Source: JBNKEI01 sp050288705 (GTDB lineage Bacteria; Myxococcota; Myxococcia; Myxococcales; UBA5297). Taken from it: DNA of 34,028 bases. This document shows positions 15,766 to 24,764 of the stretch, in pieces; within the stretch, counting starts at the first letter, position 1, and each line of letters begins with the position of its first letter. The position numbers and the translations under genes were made by a program. Location of the stretch: contig JBNKEI010000017.1 of assembly GCA_050288705.1 (NCBI GenBank), forward strand, positions 1-34,028, given 5' to 3'. The notes beneath the pieces are model-generated. The model was not told the DNA's origin. It worked only from the letters and a program-made list of their open reading frames with translations, and searched no databases.

Positions 15766-16563
15766 TTAACTTTTCTCTACCACTACCGGCATTCCAATAC
15801 CTTCTTCCAGTTTTAGTTCGGCAGCCGCGCAACCTTCGCGCATAGCGATCTCTAAAAAACCAGCCGAACCAATTAGAGCCAGCAATTTACCTGGCGCTGC
15901 TTCGCTATAAGTATGATGCAATCCTTCGATTGTGCGCCCTCCCACCGAGATTCTCATTAACCCCCATTCTCCCTCAGGGAGTTCTTCCCTTCCCAAATTA
16001 GAAATGAGATTTCCAAAAGAATCGACATGCACTATCTCGCCAACCACCGCACCGCCTTCGTGGCGAACGCGCGGGGCACTTAGTCGGTACAAGTCGGTTA
16101 CTGGTGGACCAAAATCCTGAGGCGGTACCCCCATTGCCAGATAAGCGGCGGTGGGCGCAAAAATATCCCGACCATGAAAGGTCGGAGAAACCGTTGGCCG
16201 GTGAAACGCAGCATTAGCCAGCTCGTAAACCTTTCCCCCTCTTGCAAATGGCCAGAACAAACCATTGTCCGGTCCTACAAAATAATGTCCGGAAGCCTTG
16301 TCTCCTCCCACTACCACTACCGGTCGTCGCGGTGACCCTACTCCCGGATCTACCACTGCCAGGTGTATCGTCCCGGGAGGGAAAGAGTTTATGGCGTCAC
16401 GCAAATAGTTTTGTCCCATCAATACTCTAAACGGCGGGACGTCATGACTTATGTCCACCAAAACGGCTTCACGACATAAGCCCAATATTATCCCCTTCAT
16501 CTGTGCAGGGTAGACGCTAGAGGAACCAAAATCGGTAAGCAGGGAAATGATTGGCCGAAACAT
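15766..16563 (-). CDS. SAM hydrolase / SAM hydroxide adenosyltransferase (DUF62)
   Basis: 265 residues from the ATG at 16563 (a GTG two codons earlier is an alternative; neither has a strong ribosome site). Members split S-adenosylmethionine with water or hydroxide into adenosine and methionine; relatives are fluorinases and chlorinases. Family motifs are all visible: L-L-T-D-F-G near the start, V-D-P-G-V-G, F-V-G-P-D-N-G-L, F-H-G-R-D-I-F-A-P and V-D-S-F-G-N-L-I-S-N-L. The Asp of T-D-F-G and the H-G-R-D segment mark the hydrolase group. Halogenase-specific insertions are not seen. It is the first gene of the group with hypA, hypB and hypC, separated by nine bases. A link between SAM salvage and hydrogenase maturation is not established; the pairing may only reflect shared transcription. 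Confidence 0.93.
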   Translation of the reverse strand: MFRPIISLLTDFGSSSVYPAQMKGIILGLCREAVLVDISHDVPPFRVLMGQNYLRDAINSFPPGTIHLAVVDPGVGSPRRPVVVVGGDKASGHYFVGPDNGLFWPFARGGKVYELANAAFHRPTVSPTFHGRDIFAPTAAYLAMGVPPQDFGPPVTDLYRLSAPRVRHEGGAVVGEIVHVDSFGNLISNLGREELPEGEWGLMRISVGGRTIEGLHHTYSEAAPGKLLALIGSAGFLEIAMREGCAAAELKLEEGIGMPVVVEKS

Positions 16564-16708
16564 GAGCACAAATCTGCCATGGATGCGGATGCAAATCCAA
16601 AAATATGCACTCTAGCTCATTGCTTTTACTAAAAAGATATTTTTTACTACTCAAACTAAAGGAAAGCTTGCCAAGTGAACCCAAAAAGAGGTATGGAGTG
16701 AGGCCTTT

Positions 16709-16782
<74 letters not shown>

Positions 16783-16789
16783 TTGTTTT

Positions 16790-16863
16790 GCGCCAGTAGC
16801 TCACCTGGATAGAGCGACGGCCTTCTAAGCCGTAGGTAGGGGGTTCGAGTCCCTCCTGGCGCG
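16790..16863 (+). tRNA. tRNA-Arg (anticodon UCU)
   Basis: The acceptor stem GCGCCAG/CTGGCGC is 7 bp, the anticodon stem ACGGC/GCCGT holds CTTCTAA with TCT at 16824-16826, and the T arm contains GGTTCGAGTCC. Discriminator base G; CCA is not encoded. It lies seven bases after tRNA-Pro and is surely cotranscribed. It reads AGA codons. Confidence 0.97.
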
Positions 16864-16900
16864 AATCACTAAGCAGACTCCAATTAAGAATTTACTGCTC

Positions 16901-16929
16901 GCCTGGCCCTTACAGAGCCAGGCTTTTTT
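16901..16929 (+). terminator. Intrinsic terminator of the tRNA pair
   Basis: GCCTGGC and GCCAGGC form a perfect 7-bp stem with a 9-base loop, followed by six T residues on the plus strand. There is no T run on the other side, so it serves the tRNAs rather than glgP. Confidence 0.85.
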
Positions 16930-16944
16930 CTTTTATTCCTACTT

Positions 16945-19470
16945 CTACTTTGGCACTGGCTTCACGCCCCAAATCTCCTCTGCATATTGCTGAATTGTCC
17001 GATCAGAGGAAAATTTGCCCATGCGCGCTACATTAATAATGGACATTTTGGTCCATTTTTCCTGATCAAGGTAGGCTTTGCTTACTCTTTCTTGGCAAGC
17101 CATATAGCTGGCAAAGTCGGCAAGCAACATATAGGTATCGCCACCATGAAGAAGCGAGTCCACAACTGGCTGGAATAAATGAGGTTCACCAGGAGAGAAC
17201 TTTCCTCCCGCAATAACATCAAGCACGCCCTTAAGCTGAGAATCAGCTTGGTAGTAGGCCCACGGATTGTATCCCTTGCTACGCAGCTCGTGAACCTGCT
17301 CTACGGTAAGCCCAAACAAGAAGAAATTTTCCGGACCTACTTCTTCTCGGATCTCTACGTTAGCTCCGTCAAGGGTACCGATAGTGAGCGCCCCATTCAG
17401 AGAAAACTTCATATTGCCAGTGCCGGAAGCTTCTTTACCAGCAGTAGAAATTTGCTCAGAAAGATCGGCTGCCGGAAAAATACGCTCAGCAAGCGACACA
17501 CGATAGTTCTTTAAAAACACCACCGAGATTCTGCCCCGCACATCTCTATCGGCGTTAACTACCTCAGCCACCGAATTAATAAGCTTGATTATTAATTTGG
17601 CCATTGCATACCCAGGAGCCGCTTTGCCTCCAAAAATAAAAGTTCTAGGAACAATGTCACAACGCGGATTGGCTTTAATGCGGTTATAAAGAGCAACAAT
17701 GTGCATCACATCGAGAAGCTGACGTTTATATTCGTGCATACGCTTAATCTGAACGTCAAAAATGGAGTCTATGTCTACCTTGATTCCATTTTCTGCTTCG
17801 ATAATTACCGCCAGTTTCTGCTTGTTAATGCGCTTAATCGCGCGGAATTGCTTACGAAAAACCGCATCATCAGCCCATTTCTCTAGGCCCTTGATCTCTT
17901 CGAGATTACGAACCCACCCGTTGCCAATTTTTTCGCTGATAGCTTGCGAGAGCTCCGGATTAGCCATGAGTAACCAACGACGAGGAGTAACCCCATTGGT
18001 TTTGGAGTTGAACCTCTCGGGCCATAGCTCACAAAAATCGTGGAAAAGATCTTTTTTCAAAAGATCAGTGTGTAATGCCGCCACTCCGTTGGTGGAGTGA
18101 CTTCCCACCACTGCTAGGTGAGCCATGCGCACTTGCTTCCAAGTCCCTTCCTCAATAAGCGACATCCGCGATAATTTCCCGGCGTCATTGGGATAGCGAC
18201 GAGCTACCTGGTCTAAAAACTGTTGATTAATCTCGAAAATGATTTCCAAATGCCGCGGCAACAATCGGCTAAACAGATCGACCGACCATTTTTCTAAAGC
18301 TTCGGGCAGCAGGGTATGGTTGGTGTAACCAAAAGTCTTTTGAGTAATTGCCCAGGCGTAATCCCAAGACAAATTTTGCTCATCCACCAAAACACGCATC
18401 AATTCGGCAATGGCGATTGCCGGATGGGTATCGTTGAGCTGAATAGCTACTTTTTCTGCGAATTCATCGAAACTAGCATGCGCTTTTTTGTAGCGACGCA
18501 CTATGTCGAAAATTGAGCAGGCTACAAAAAAGTACTGCTGCTTCAGACGAAGTTCTTTTCCCATCACGGTCAAATCGTTGGGATAAAGTACCTTGGAAAT
18601 GTTTTCGGAAATATTCTTCTCTTCCACCGCGGCCAAGTAGTCTCCGGCATTAAAATCGGCCAAATCTAACTCGCGCGACGCCCGGGCTTGCCACAATCGA
18701 AGAGTGTTAACTACGTCATTTCCGTATCCCGCAATGGGATTATCGTAGGGCATTCCCATTACGCTACGAGTGTCTACCCACGCAGTTTTTGTACGACAAG
18801 AAGCACCTGCTGGTCGCTCAGTGCGACCATGAAAATGAACCGGAACCATGTACTCTGGCCTGGGGAACTCCCAAGGATTGCCAAAACGCAGCCATTCCTC
18901 GGGCTTTTCCACTTGGTACCCGTTACGTATGTCCTGATCGAAAATCCCAAACTCGTAGCGAATTCCGTATCCATAAGCCGGCAACCCCAAGGTAGCCATG
19001 GAGTCTAGGAAACAAGCTGCTAGCCTTCCCAAACCACCATTCCCCAGCCCGGCGTCTGCTTCTTGCTCCAGTAAATCGTTTAGATCTACGCCTAAATCCG
19101 CTAGAACGCTACGCATGGCTTCTTCCATGCCTAGATTCAGCAGATTATTCCCCAATGCGCGTCCCATCAAAAACTCTAACGAAAGGTAGTAGACTCGCTT
19201 GGAATCTGCCTTGTAATAGGATTGTTGGGTCTCGATCCAACGATTCATCAAGCGATCACGTACAGCGTGGGATACCGCAATAAAACGATCGCGTATGGTA
19301 GCGGTGTGCTCGTCCTTGCCCAGGGAGCACTGAAGATGGGCAGCGAATGCACGGCGAAGCGACTCACGGTCCATGCCAGTTCTGCCACTATGGGCTCGCG
19401 CCATCTCCAGCGCACGGGCCTCTTCAAGGCAAGCTACGGTTTCTTCCTTAATCTTCGCACGCATAGGCAT
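16945..19470 (-). CDS. glgP: Glycogen/starch phosphorylase (GT35)
   Basis: 841 residues, standard length. It releases glucose-1-phosphate from alpha-1,4-glucans using pyridoxal phosphate and acts in cytoplasmic glycogen use. Motifs include Y-Y-L-S-L-E-F-L-M-G-R near 95, G-L-G-N-G-G-L-G-R-L-A-A-C-F-L-D-S near 140, A-I-Q-L-N-D-T-H-P near 340, the N-G-V-T-P-R-R-W segment near 490 and the PLP site E-A-S-G-T-G-N-M-K-F with the Schiff-base Lys near 685. The start ATG at 19470 has AGGAG about five bases upstream. The first ~35 residues are a charged helical leader not part of the core. It is monocistronic here, with no other glycogen genes beside it. Confidence 0.97.
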   Translation of the reverse strand: MPMRAKIKEETVACLEEARALEMARAHSGRTGMDRESLRRAFAAHLQCSLGKDEHTATIRDRFIAVSHAVRDRLMNRWIETQQSYYKADSKRVYYLSLEFLMGRALGNNLLNLGMEEAMRSVLADLGVDLNDLLEQEADAGLGNGGLGRLAACFLDSMATLGLPAYGYGIRYEFGIFDQDIRNGYQVEKPEEWLRFGNPWEFPRPEYMVPVHFHGRTERPAGASCRTKTAWVDTRSVMGMPYDNPIAGYGNDVVNTLRLWQARASRELDLADFNAGDYLAAVEEKNISENISKVLYPNDLTVMGKELRLKQQYFFVACSIFDIVRRYKKAHASFDEFAEKVAIQLNDTHPAIAIAELMRVLVDEQNLSWDYAWAITQKTFGYTNHTLLPEALEKWSVDLFSRLLPRHLEIIFEINQQFLDQVARRYPNDAGKLSRMSLIEEGTWKQVRMAHLAVVGSHSTNGVAALHTDLLKKDLFHDFCELWPERFNSKTNGVTPRRWLLMANPELSQAISEKIGNGWVRNLEEIKGLEKWADDAVFRKQFRAIKRINKQKLAVIIEAENGIKVDIDSIFDVQIKRMHEYKRQLLDVMHIVALYNRIKANPRCDIVPRTFIFGGKAAPGYAMAKLIIKLINSVAEVVNADRDVRGRISVVFLKNYRVSLAERIFPAADLSEQISTAGKEASGTGNMKFSLNGALTIGTLDGANVEIREEVGPENFFLFGLTVEQVHELRSKGYNPWAYYQADSQLKGVLDVIAGGKFSPGEPHLFQPVVDSLLHGGDTYMLLADFASYMACQERVSKAYLDQEKWTKMSIINVARMGKFSSDRTIQQYAEEIWGVKPVPK

Positions 19471-19770
19471 TGAATCTCCTCTTCTCCCTTATGTCTCATT
19501 TAGAATTTTCGAGAATAGCTGCTGTCCAACAAAAAAACCATGGAGGCAAACGGTTTACTTACTCTTTCGTCCCACACAAACTAGTAAAAGACCCGGCTTC
19601 CTCTGCTCTTACATGACAAACTCACTTCGTTTCCACCACGAAAGCAGGTTAAAGCCATCGTACCTCATACCCGTTGCTCCCTACTGGAAGCTGGTTTTGA
19701 TGCTGACTAAGGGATAGTCTTTGGGCACAATTGCTTCTTGGTTTTTCGAAGTCATTTTTTTGGAGGCACA
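19471..19770. other. Divergent intergenic region glgP / FHA gene
   Basis: About 300 bases that must hold promoters for both divergent genes. No clear repeat, RNA gene or strong sigma-70 match stands out. The only signals I would trust are the two ribosome sites, AGGAG before glgP and GGAGG at 19762-19766 before the FHA gene. Confidence 0.6.
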
Positions 19771-20328
19771 ATGCTCTCTATAAAAGAGTTGCGAGCTATG
19801 GCAGCAATGGTTTCTTTGGAAGAATTTTGTCAGCAACTAGGCCCTTTTACCTTGATTCGACGCGATAACGTTTTCTCCGATGCGACTTTCGATTCCTTTG
19901 GTATGCCTATGAACGTGGCCATTACCGCGCCCGCAAAGAAAGAAGATGTAGCCAAAGGCTCCCTGGCGCTGTTGTTTTCCATTGACGACCTGGCAGTTAC
20001 TATTCTCCCCATTTTGAAAACCGAAGATGAGTTGGTAGTAGGTCGGCAGGCAGATTGCGATTTAGTAATAGACGATCCTTCGGTTTCTAAGCTACATGCG
20101 CGACTTCACTGGGATTCGGTACGAAGTATGTGCACCATAAGAGATTTGGATTCCACCAATGGTACTCTTTTGAACGGTAGCGCCACGGTGAAAAGAGAGT
20201 TACCATTGCGGAATGGCGATATTATTAGTTTCGGCCACACCCATTTTTGGTACCTGCTTACCACAACTCTCTATGCGCGTCTCGCACAAACCCGTAGCGC
20301 CGACCTAATTGGCTCTCGTAGTGGATAG
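19771..20328 (+). CDS. FHA-domain protein
   Basis: 185 residues from the ATG at 19771, which has GGAGG four to five bases upstream; a longer start at 19738 lacks this. The C-terminal half is an FHA phosphothreonine-binding domain (~80-165): L-V-V-G-R92-Q-A-D-C-D-L, S-K-L-H-A-R-L, then D-S-T-N-G-T-L-L-N-G and L-R-N-G-D-I-I-S-F-G. Every conserved position (Gly-Arg, Ser..His, Asn-Gly) is kept, so it should bind phosphopeptides. The N-terminal ~80 residues contain no domain I recognise. No kinase or phosphatase gene is adjacent; its partner must be elsewhere. Confidence 0.88.
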   Translation: MLSIKELRAMAAMVSLEEFCQQLGPFTLIRRDNVFSDATFDSFGMPMNVAITAPAKKEDVAKGSLALLFSIDDLAVTILPILKTEDELVVGRQADCDLVIDDPSVSKLHARLHWDSVRSMCTIRDLDSTNGTLLNGSATVKRELPLRNGDIISFGHTHFWYLLTTTLYARLAQTRSADLIGSRSG

Positions 20329-20351
20329 CCAAGCTCCTTAACTTAAGTTGC

Positions 20352-21581
20352 TCAGTTGATTTCCCGGCCATAAGAATGAGGTCCTCCAGATTTGGAAGAA
20401 TCGCGTGCACGGATGGCAGAAGCAATGGTAGCAAACGACACCGATCCCAATAGCATGCCGTCTTGCAAAACCGGAAGCGAATCGTAGCCCGAAGTCCGTA
20501 GAAGCCTGGCAGCGCTGGCCAAATCCTGCTGCGATCGTAAGCGGGGAACATCTTTGCGCACCAACTGAGAAACTACTACAGGGTGCTCAATAGCTTGTTT
20601 AGAAGGTTGTTCAGAATAATGCCCAACTATGCGCGGAGAATATTGATCTTCTTGCCAGTTTTTTTCTACTCTTCCCTTTGGTAAGGTTTCACTCTGCCGG
20701 GCAATGTCCGAAGACAAAACCGCTCCTAAAAGCGCTCCTTGAGATACTACAAAATAGGTTGTCCTTTGCTCTCTATCCACACGCTCGATTGCAGAGGAAA
20801 GGCTTTCGTCGGCTTCTAAAATAGGAGGAAAACGCACCATTGCCTGCTCTACTTTCAAACCATTCATGGATAGGCCCGCTTTCACCATTTCCCACTCAGC
20901 GCGCGCGCCTAAAACCACCAAAAAGCCAATTAACATCAGAACCCAATTATAGCTGAGCAGACCGGCGACAAAAAAAAGCACTGCCATTCCTTGTCCTACC
21001 CAGGAAGCGATACGAGTTGCTCGTACTCGGTTGGTAATCATGCTCAGCAATGCTCGCAGTATTCGTCCCCCATCCATTGGAAAAGCAGGCAATGCGTTAA
21101 AAATTGCCAGTACCAGATTCATGTAAAAGAGGTAATACAGAGCAAAGCGAAGATCCGGCGAAAAACCTACCAAAAAAAAGCCCGCAAGGCTTATGAACGC
21201 CAAGATTAAACTCGACACCGGCCCCGCAGCGGCCATTGCCGCCTCGGACGAAGGCCGCGGGGGCATTTCGGAAATTTCCGAGACTCCACCCACGATCATC
21301 AGGGTAATGCCTTCGACCTTGCCTCCCCCTTTCAGGCCAACCCAGACATGCGACCACTCATGAATCAGAACACAAACAAAGAGAAACAACGCGAGAATAA
21401 AGCCCATGCCCAGGTAGGGAATTCTCATTTGATCAGGATTAACGCCAGCTAGACCAGCCAACACTGGAGTAGCGCGAGCAATCACATAGGCTAGGTAAGG
21501 TAGAATTATCAAAAACGTAAAATGAATTCGTACCGGGATTCCTTTGACTCGGAATATTGTCAGTGAGCCTTTCTCCCCCAT
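20352..21581 (-). CDS. Site-2 protease-family intramembrane metalloprotease with two CBS domains
   Basis: 409 residues from the ATG at 21581, which follows GGAGG; an upstream ATG (21626) has none. Five or six hydrophobic segments fill residues ~20-225. The zinc motif H74-E-W-S-H78 and the second motif N-A-L-P-A-F-P-M-D170-G-G identify an M50-type protease that cuts inside the membrane, often releasing anti-sigma or transcription factors. The C-terminal cytoplasmic part (~240-395) holds a CBS pair (V-E-Q-A-M-V-R-F...L-L-G-A-V-L and V-S-Q-L-V-R-K-D-V...L-L-G-S-V-S-F) that usually binds adenine nucleotides and regulates activity. This is the same architecture as SpoIVFB-like/Rip3-type enzymes. 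A ~40-residue polar linker splits the two CBS halves. Confidence 0.92.
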   Translation of the reverse strand: MGEKGSLTIFRVKGIPVRIHFTFLIILPYLAYVIARATPVLAGLAGVNPDQMRIPYLGMGFILALFLFVCVLIHEWSHVWVGLKGGGKVEGITLMIVGGVSEISEMPPRPSSEAAMAAAGPVSSLILAFISLAGFFLVGFSPDLRFALYYLFYMNLVLAIFNALPAFPMDGGRILRALLSMITNRVRATRIASWVGQGMAVLFFVAGLLSYNWVLMLIGFLVVLGARAEWEMVKAGLSMNGLKVEQAMVRFPPILEADESLSSAIERVDREQRTTYFVVSQGALLGAVLSSDIARQSETLPKGRVEKNWQEDQYSPRIVGHYSEQPSKQAIEHPVVVSQLVRKDVPRLRSQQDLASAARLLRTSGYDSLPVLQDGMLLGSVSFATIASAIRARDSSKSGGPHSYGREIN

Positions 21582-21700
21582 TTTTCGTCGCCTCCAGAAA
21601 AAAAATGGGGGCGAGACCAGAAACAAGCAAGCTATTCTGCGGAAGATTTTGAAGCCCCTCGCTTATTTAGCGACTTTTATTAACCAAAGGTTAAACCGCT

Positions 21701-22882
21701 ATGACTGATTTTCCTGAGACCAGGTCTGACCGGGAATTTTATACCACCGTGATGGAGCAGGTGGACCAGCCCATTTTTGTAAAAAACAAAGACTTTCGCT
21801 TCGTGCTTATTAACGAAGCTTTTTGCCAACTGACGGGCCTCACCAAAAAACAGATTCTGGATAAGACCGACTATGACATTTTTTCGGTCCAAGAAGCTGA
21901 CTGGTTTCGAAAAAAAGAAAGAGAAGTGTTTGCTTCTGTGTCCCCCACTAAAGCAGATGGAGAAACCATAACCTTGGCCTCGGGAACCCGCCGCTTTCTC
22001 ACCACTACCCGCATTCCGCTGCAAACTCGCGACGGCGAAGTCACCCATTTAGTGGGAATAATTCATGACATAACTCGACTGAAAGCAGCCGAAGATGCTT
22101 TGCGCCAAGCTAACGAGCAACTTGAGCGCCGCGTTCATGAGCGCACTGCAGCATTAGAAGCAGCCCAAGAAGAGCTAGTGCGTAAAGAGCGATTGGCTAT
22201 GCTAGGCCAGCTAGCGGGCGGAGTAGCTCATCAGATTCGCAATCCCCTTGCCTCAATTACCAATGCGGTATACCTGCTACAAAAAGCCAGCAGTAAATAT
22301 GATGACGACAACGATATTCGTAACTCAGTATCAATCATTGTTGAGGAGGCATGGAAAGCGAACCGAATAATTTCTGGGCTTCTTGACCATGCCCGTGTGC
22401 GCACTCCTATACGCTACCCTACTGATACTATCCGCATGGTTCGTACTGCACTGTCAGCTCACCCTTCACCCGACAATATTTCCCTCACCGAGATTCTTCC
22501 GGAAGTTCCCGAAGTAGCGGTCGACCCCAATCAAGTTCAGGAAGCTTTAGGAAATCTTCTACAAAATGCCTATGACGCTATGCCCAAAGGAGGCAAACTT
22601 ACGGTTCAGCTTATGGCAGAAACCGCAGTAGTAGTTATTATGATTTCCGATAATGGACCGGGAATTCCCGAAGATGTTCAGCGACTGCTATTCAGACCAC
22701 TGATCACTACCAAACCTTATGGATTGGGTTTAGGCCTAACCACTGCTCAAATGCTTATTGGAAACCAAGGTGGTACTATTGGCTTTCATAGCACGCCTGG
22801 CAAGGGGACAACATTTGAGATTAGATTGCCAATAGCTCTTTCCACCAAATCAACCAGGACAGCAAAAAGTATTCTCGATTAG
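21701..22882 (+). CDS. PAS-domain sensor histidine kinase (orphan)
   Basis: 393 residues with no transmembrane segment, so a cytoplasmic sensor. The PAS domain covers ~15-125 (Q-P-I-F-V-K-N-K-D, F-C-Q-L-T-G-L-T, G-I-I-H-D-I-T-R), followed by a coiled-coil (~125-165: A-E-D-A-L-R-Q-A-N-E-Q-L-E-R). The H box G-G-V-A-H177-Q-I-R-N-P carries the phosphoacceptor. ATP-binding boxes follow: N-L-L-Q-N-A-Y-D-A-M, D-N-G-P-G-I-P, L-F-R-P-L-I-T-T-K and G-L-G-L-G-L. All catalytic boxes are intact. No response regulator is adjacent; the 3' end overlaps the convergent HD gene by four bases. The ribosome site is weak. Confidence 0.93.
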   Translation: MTDFPETRSDREFYTTVMEQVDQPIFVKNKDFRFVLINEAFCQLTGLTKKQILDKTDYDIFSVQEADWFRKKEREVFASVSPTKADGETITLASGTRRFLTTTRIPLQTRDGEVTHLVGIIHDITRLKAAEDALRQANEQLERRVHERTAALEAAQEELVRKERLAMLGQLAGGVAHQIRNPLASITNAVYLLQKASSKYDDDNDIRNSVSIIVEEAWKANRIISGLLDHARVRTPIRYPTDTIRMVRTALSAHPSPDNISLTEILPEVPEVAVDPNQVQEALGNLLQNAYDAMPKGGKLTVQLMAETAVVVIMISDNGPGIPEDVQRLLFRPLITTKPYGLGLGLTTAQMLIGNQGGTIGFHSTPGKGTTFEIRLPIALSTKSTRTAKSILD

Positions 22883-24153
22883 TCCTTTTTCACCATCCGC
22901 GACACCAGATCTCGCGCTTCTTTTATTTGCTCCGGTTGACAATAAAATCGAGTCAAGCGTACTGCTTGGGCATAGCGATGGTATAAGGGAGTGTACTCAG
23001 CTACCGGAGTAGCCATTTGCACGTCATGATCATACACGTACAAAGAATGCCCACAGTTGCTGGAAAAGAACTTGGAAAGTATACCCAGAGATTCAACTTT
23101 AAAATGGTCGATCTGGGCTTCCTTGAAGGCTTCAACAATGGCTTGAGTATCGTATTGAGAGTCTAGCTCGGTGGCCTGAACTACCAATTTGTATCCGTTG
23201 CGATCAACAATGCGACGCGCCCAAGAATTGGAAGAGCTACGCAACGTCATGGCTAACCAAATATCGTCACACTGAACAAACTTATGTGGATGCGCGGGAA
23301 TATCCAGTTCATCAGGGGCTTCTCTACTGTACCGGCGAAGCATTTCATCAAAATTGATACTGGTATGATGGTAGTAAACCGACACAAACATGTGAAATCG
23401 CGACAGCAAAAAATCTTCGAACGCAAAAATTGCCGCCTTGTTAATGGCCAAATGAACTTTGCTATCTATTTCCACTGGTTGCAGGTTTTCGATAATCCAA
23501 TCGAGGTCATAACGTCCGTACTGAACACCGGTATAAAAAGAGTCGCGCAGTAGATAATCCATGCGATCAGCATCAAGCTCTCCAGAAACTATATGCCTCA
23601 ATACTGGCCCATAGTCTTTTCCCTGGACCACAAATTCCGAATGGGGGGGATCGATTCCCAATACCAACGCCGCGACTGCCTCTGGCCCCAATTCCCAAGA
23701 TTGCAAACATTTTTTTAGAGCAGGAGTGAGGGAGGAATTTAGTAAAATACTGGCAGCAATTTCTTCGTGGCATCCGTGGAGAGATGGAGAGCAAGGAATC
23801 CAATCGGGCAAATACAAGCAAGCACGCAAAGGAGCCATATGCTCAGAAGCATGAGACAGCGGCAAGTGACCGATATCATGACACAGCATGGCCAAGCGAA
23901 CCGCTTGCCGCAGTCGCAAACGCTGACGTTCGCCAAGACTTGAGCGAGCAAACACTGCATCGAATACCCGGCTACCAATATGCATTGCCCCCAGGGAGTG
24001 GGCATGCCGAGTATGCGTCGCTCCGGGAAAAGCAAGTTCGCCAAAACCTAACTGCTTAATGCAACGCAGTCTCTGAAAAAATTGGCTATCGATAATGGGC
24101 TTTTCGTCATCATTAATCAGAATAGCTCCATGGATAGGATCTCTTATATGCAT
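22879..24153 (-). CDS. HD-domain phosphohydrolase, dNTPase/SAMHD1-like
   Basis: 424 residues. Starts with I-R-D-P-I-H-G, typical of YdhJ/SAMHD1-like HD proteins. The metal site is built from H-T-R-H50 (with R-H-A-H-S-L-G after it), C-H92-D93-I-G-H-L-P-L-S-H and the downstream D in S-G-E-L-D-A-D-R-M-D-Y-L-L-R-D (~190-203). Known members dephosphorylate dNTPs or related nucleotides and some take part in phage defence; the substrate here is not predictable. The C-terminal ~220 residues are helical with a mixed end. It converges with the histidine kinase, overlapping by four bases. No strong ribosome site precedes the ATG. Confidence 0.9.
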   Translation of the reverse strand: MHIRDPIHGAILINDDEKPIIDSQFFQRLRCIKQLGFGELAFPGATHTRHAHSLGAMHIGSRVFDAVFARSSLGERQRLRLRQAVRLAMLCHDIGHLPLSHASEHMAPLRACLYLPDWIPCSPSLHGCHEEIAASILLNSSLTPALKKCLQSWELGPEAVAALVLGIDPPHSEFVVQGKDYGPVLRHIVSGELDADRMDYLLRDSFYTGVQYGRYDLDWIIENLQPVEIDSKVHLAINKAAIFAFEDFLLSRFHMFVSVYYHHTSINFDEMLRRYSREAPDELDIPAHPHKFVQCDDIWLAMTLRSSSNSWARRIVDRNGYKLVVQATELDSQYDTQAIVEAFKEAQIDHFKVESLGILSKFFSSNCGHSLYVYDHDVQMATPVAEYTPLYHRYAQAVRLTRFYCQPEQIKEARDLVSRMVKKD

Positions 24154-24470
24154 TTGCTAGCCCGAGCTACCCCCTATCCCCTGATTACAACCACCCGAGG
24201 AGCTAAACTTACTGTCTGGCAAAAATTCCACCGGGCTTCCTATAATCTCGACTTCTAGAACCTTAAGGATAAAGGAAAAGTAACTATTCAGATGACATGC
24301 GAACAAAGAACCTCTCCCTCCAGGAGAGGGTCAGGGTGAGGGATTGAGTCAAGACTGGATTTCTCATTCACTTTTCCCTCACTCTAACTCTCTCCCAGAG
24401 GGAGAGAGGATGTTGGCAGAACTGGCGCAATTGTTTTCACTGAATAGTTACACTGAAAAAAATTTACTGA
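24154..24470. other. Gap between HD gene start and SWIB gene end
   Basis: The gap holds the long inverted repeat at 24311-24409. I see no gene in the remainder. Confidence 0.6.
24311..24409. repeat. Long inverted repeat of the CCCTCACC...GGGAGAGG type
   Basis: Arms 24311-24342 and 24376-24409 are imperfect inverted copies of ~33 bp separated by 33 bases. The core (GAGAGGGTCAGGGTGAGGG) is a dispersed intergenic repeat common in proteobacterial genomes. It lies between the HD gene and the 3' side of the SWIB gene and could form a strong hairpin. Confidence 0.85.
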
Positions 24471-24764
24471 TTAAGGCTCAGAAAGGTGCTTATTCACTAG
24501 GGAAGTCATTTCGAACATGGTTACTTGCTTCTTCCCCCCGAATACTTCGGTTAGAGCTTCATCAGCATTGATCATGCGCTTGTCGTTCTGGTCCTGTAAG
24601 TTATGTTTGCGAATGTAATCCCACATCTTGCTAGTAACCTGAGTCCGGGGAATAGCCTCGGCTCCTACCACCTTGGCAAGAACTTCGTCTGGCTGCATAG
24701 GTTTCATGAAAGCTGCATTGGGCTTTCGTTTGGTAGTTGAGGTCTTCTTCTCGGTCTTCGACAT
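24471..24764 (-). CDS. SWIB/MDM2-domain protein
   Basis: 97 residues. A Lys/Thr-rich basic N terminus (~1-20) precedes a complete SWIB domain: P-D-E-V-L-A-K-V-V-G, I-P-R-T-Q-V-T-S-K-M-W-D-Y-I-R-K-H-N-L-Q-D, R-M-I-N-A-D-E-A-L-T-E-V-F-G-G, then V-T-M-F-E-M-T. In eukaryotes this fold is part of chromatin remodellers; in bacteria stand-alone copies occur in Chlamydiae, Myxococcota, Bdellovibrionota and a few others and may bind DNA or topoisomerase. AAGGAG precedes the ATG by about six bases. It is a single gene. Confidence 0.95.
   Translation of the reverse strand: MSKTEKKTSTTKRKPNAAFMKPMQPDEVLAKVVGAEAIPRTQVTSKMWDYIRKHNLQDQNDKRMINADEALTEVFGGKKQVTMFEMTSLVNKHLSEP

Noticed and set aside
16890..16935. 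Terminator hairpin assigned to glgP
   Set aside because: The T run is on the plus strand only, so it fits the tRNA pair, not the minus-strand gene.
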